DNA of 5,441 nt from Deltaproteobacteria bacterium (lineage in GTDB: Bacteria > Desulfobacterota > Syntrophia > Syntrophales > UBA2210): contig JAFCZZ010000125.1 of assembly GCA_019314085.1 (NCBI GenBank), positions 1 to 5,441 on the forward strand. The letters run 5' to 3'. Position 1 is the first letter of the stretch, and the number at the start of each line of letters is the position of its first letter. Below, one piece after another: positions 5,404 to 5,441 of the stretch. Position numbers and translations under genes: made by a program. The notes beneath the pieces were generated by a model, which was not told the DNA's origin, searched no databases, and saw only the letters and a list, made by a program, of their open reading frames with translations.

Positions 5404-5441
5404 GGGGGAAACAGAGTGGAGGATGTGAGAAATTACCAGCA

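Overview
The window reads as bacterial chromosome from a strict or facultative anaerobe. GC looks to be in the mid-to-upper 50s by eye, and the genes start with good GGAGG-type ribosome binding sites. The protein families recall Desulfobacterota or other syntrophic/sulfate-reducing relatives and anaerobic aromatic or amino-acid degraders; this placement is inference, as no marker gene is present.

Right side to centre (5322 down to 341, all on the minus strand): a tight five-gene operon. It opens with an XRE-type helix-turn-helix regulator carrying a C-terminal cupin domain. The four genes of a thiamine-diphosphate-dependent 2-oxoacid:acceptor oxidoreductase follow in the order gamma, FAD/NAD(P) subunit fused to a two-cluster ferredoxin (delta) domain, alpha, beta. 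Each gene overlaps the next (4, 8, 17 and 23 bases), so translation is probably coupled and the subunits made in fixed proportion. Alpha, beta and gamma should decarboxylate a 2-oxoacid and form its acyl-CoA. The fused 588-residue protein contains Cys sets for several Fe-S clusters plus FAD and dinucleotide Rossmann folds, so electrons probably pass directly to or from NAD(P)(H) rather than only to free ferredoxin. The layout recalls the NAD-dependent phenylglyoxylate dehydrogenase PadEFGHI, with delta and flavin subunits fused, but the substrate cannot be read from the sequence. The cupin regulator may sense the substrate or product and control its own operon; the short leader at 5323-5441 holds small inverted repeats that could be its operator.

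Left end (1 to 340): decayed, mobile-element-rich DNA. About 20 bases beyond the beta stop lies the C-terminal end of a radC (JAB domain) gene, without its catalytic HNHPSG segment and carrying two frameshifts, with its final stop at 142-144. Thirty bases further, at about position 112, is what looks like the terminus of an IS21-family insertion sequence: paired TGGCTCA repeats ending in TTGACA. The transposase genes would lie beyond the left edge. The operon's downstream border thus looks like an old recombination junction, and no operon terminator is visible.
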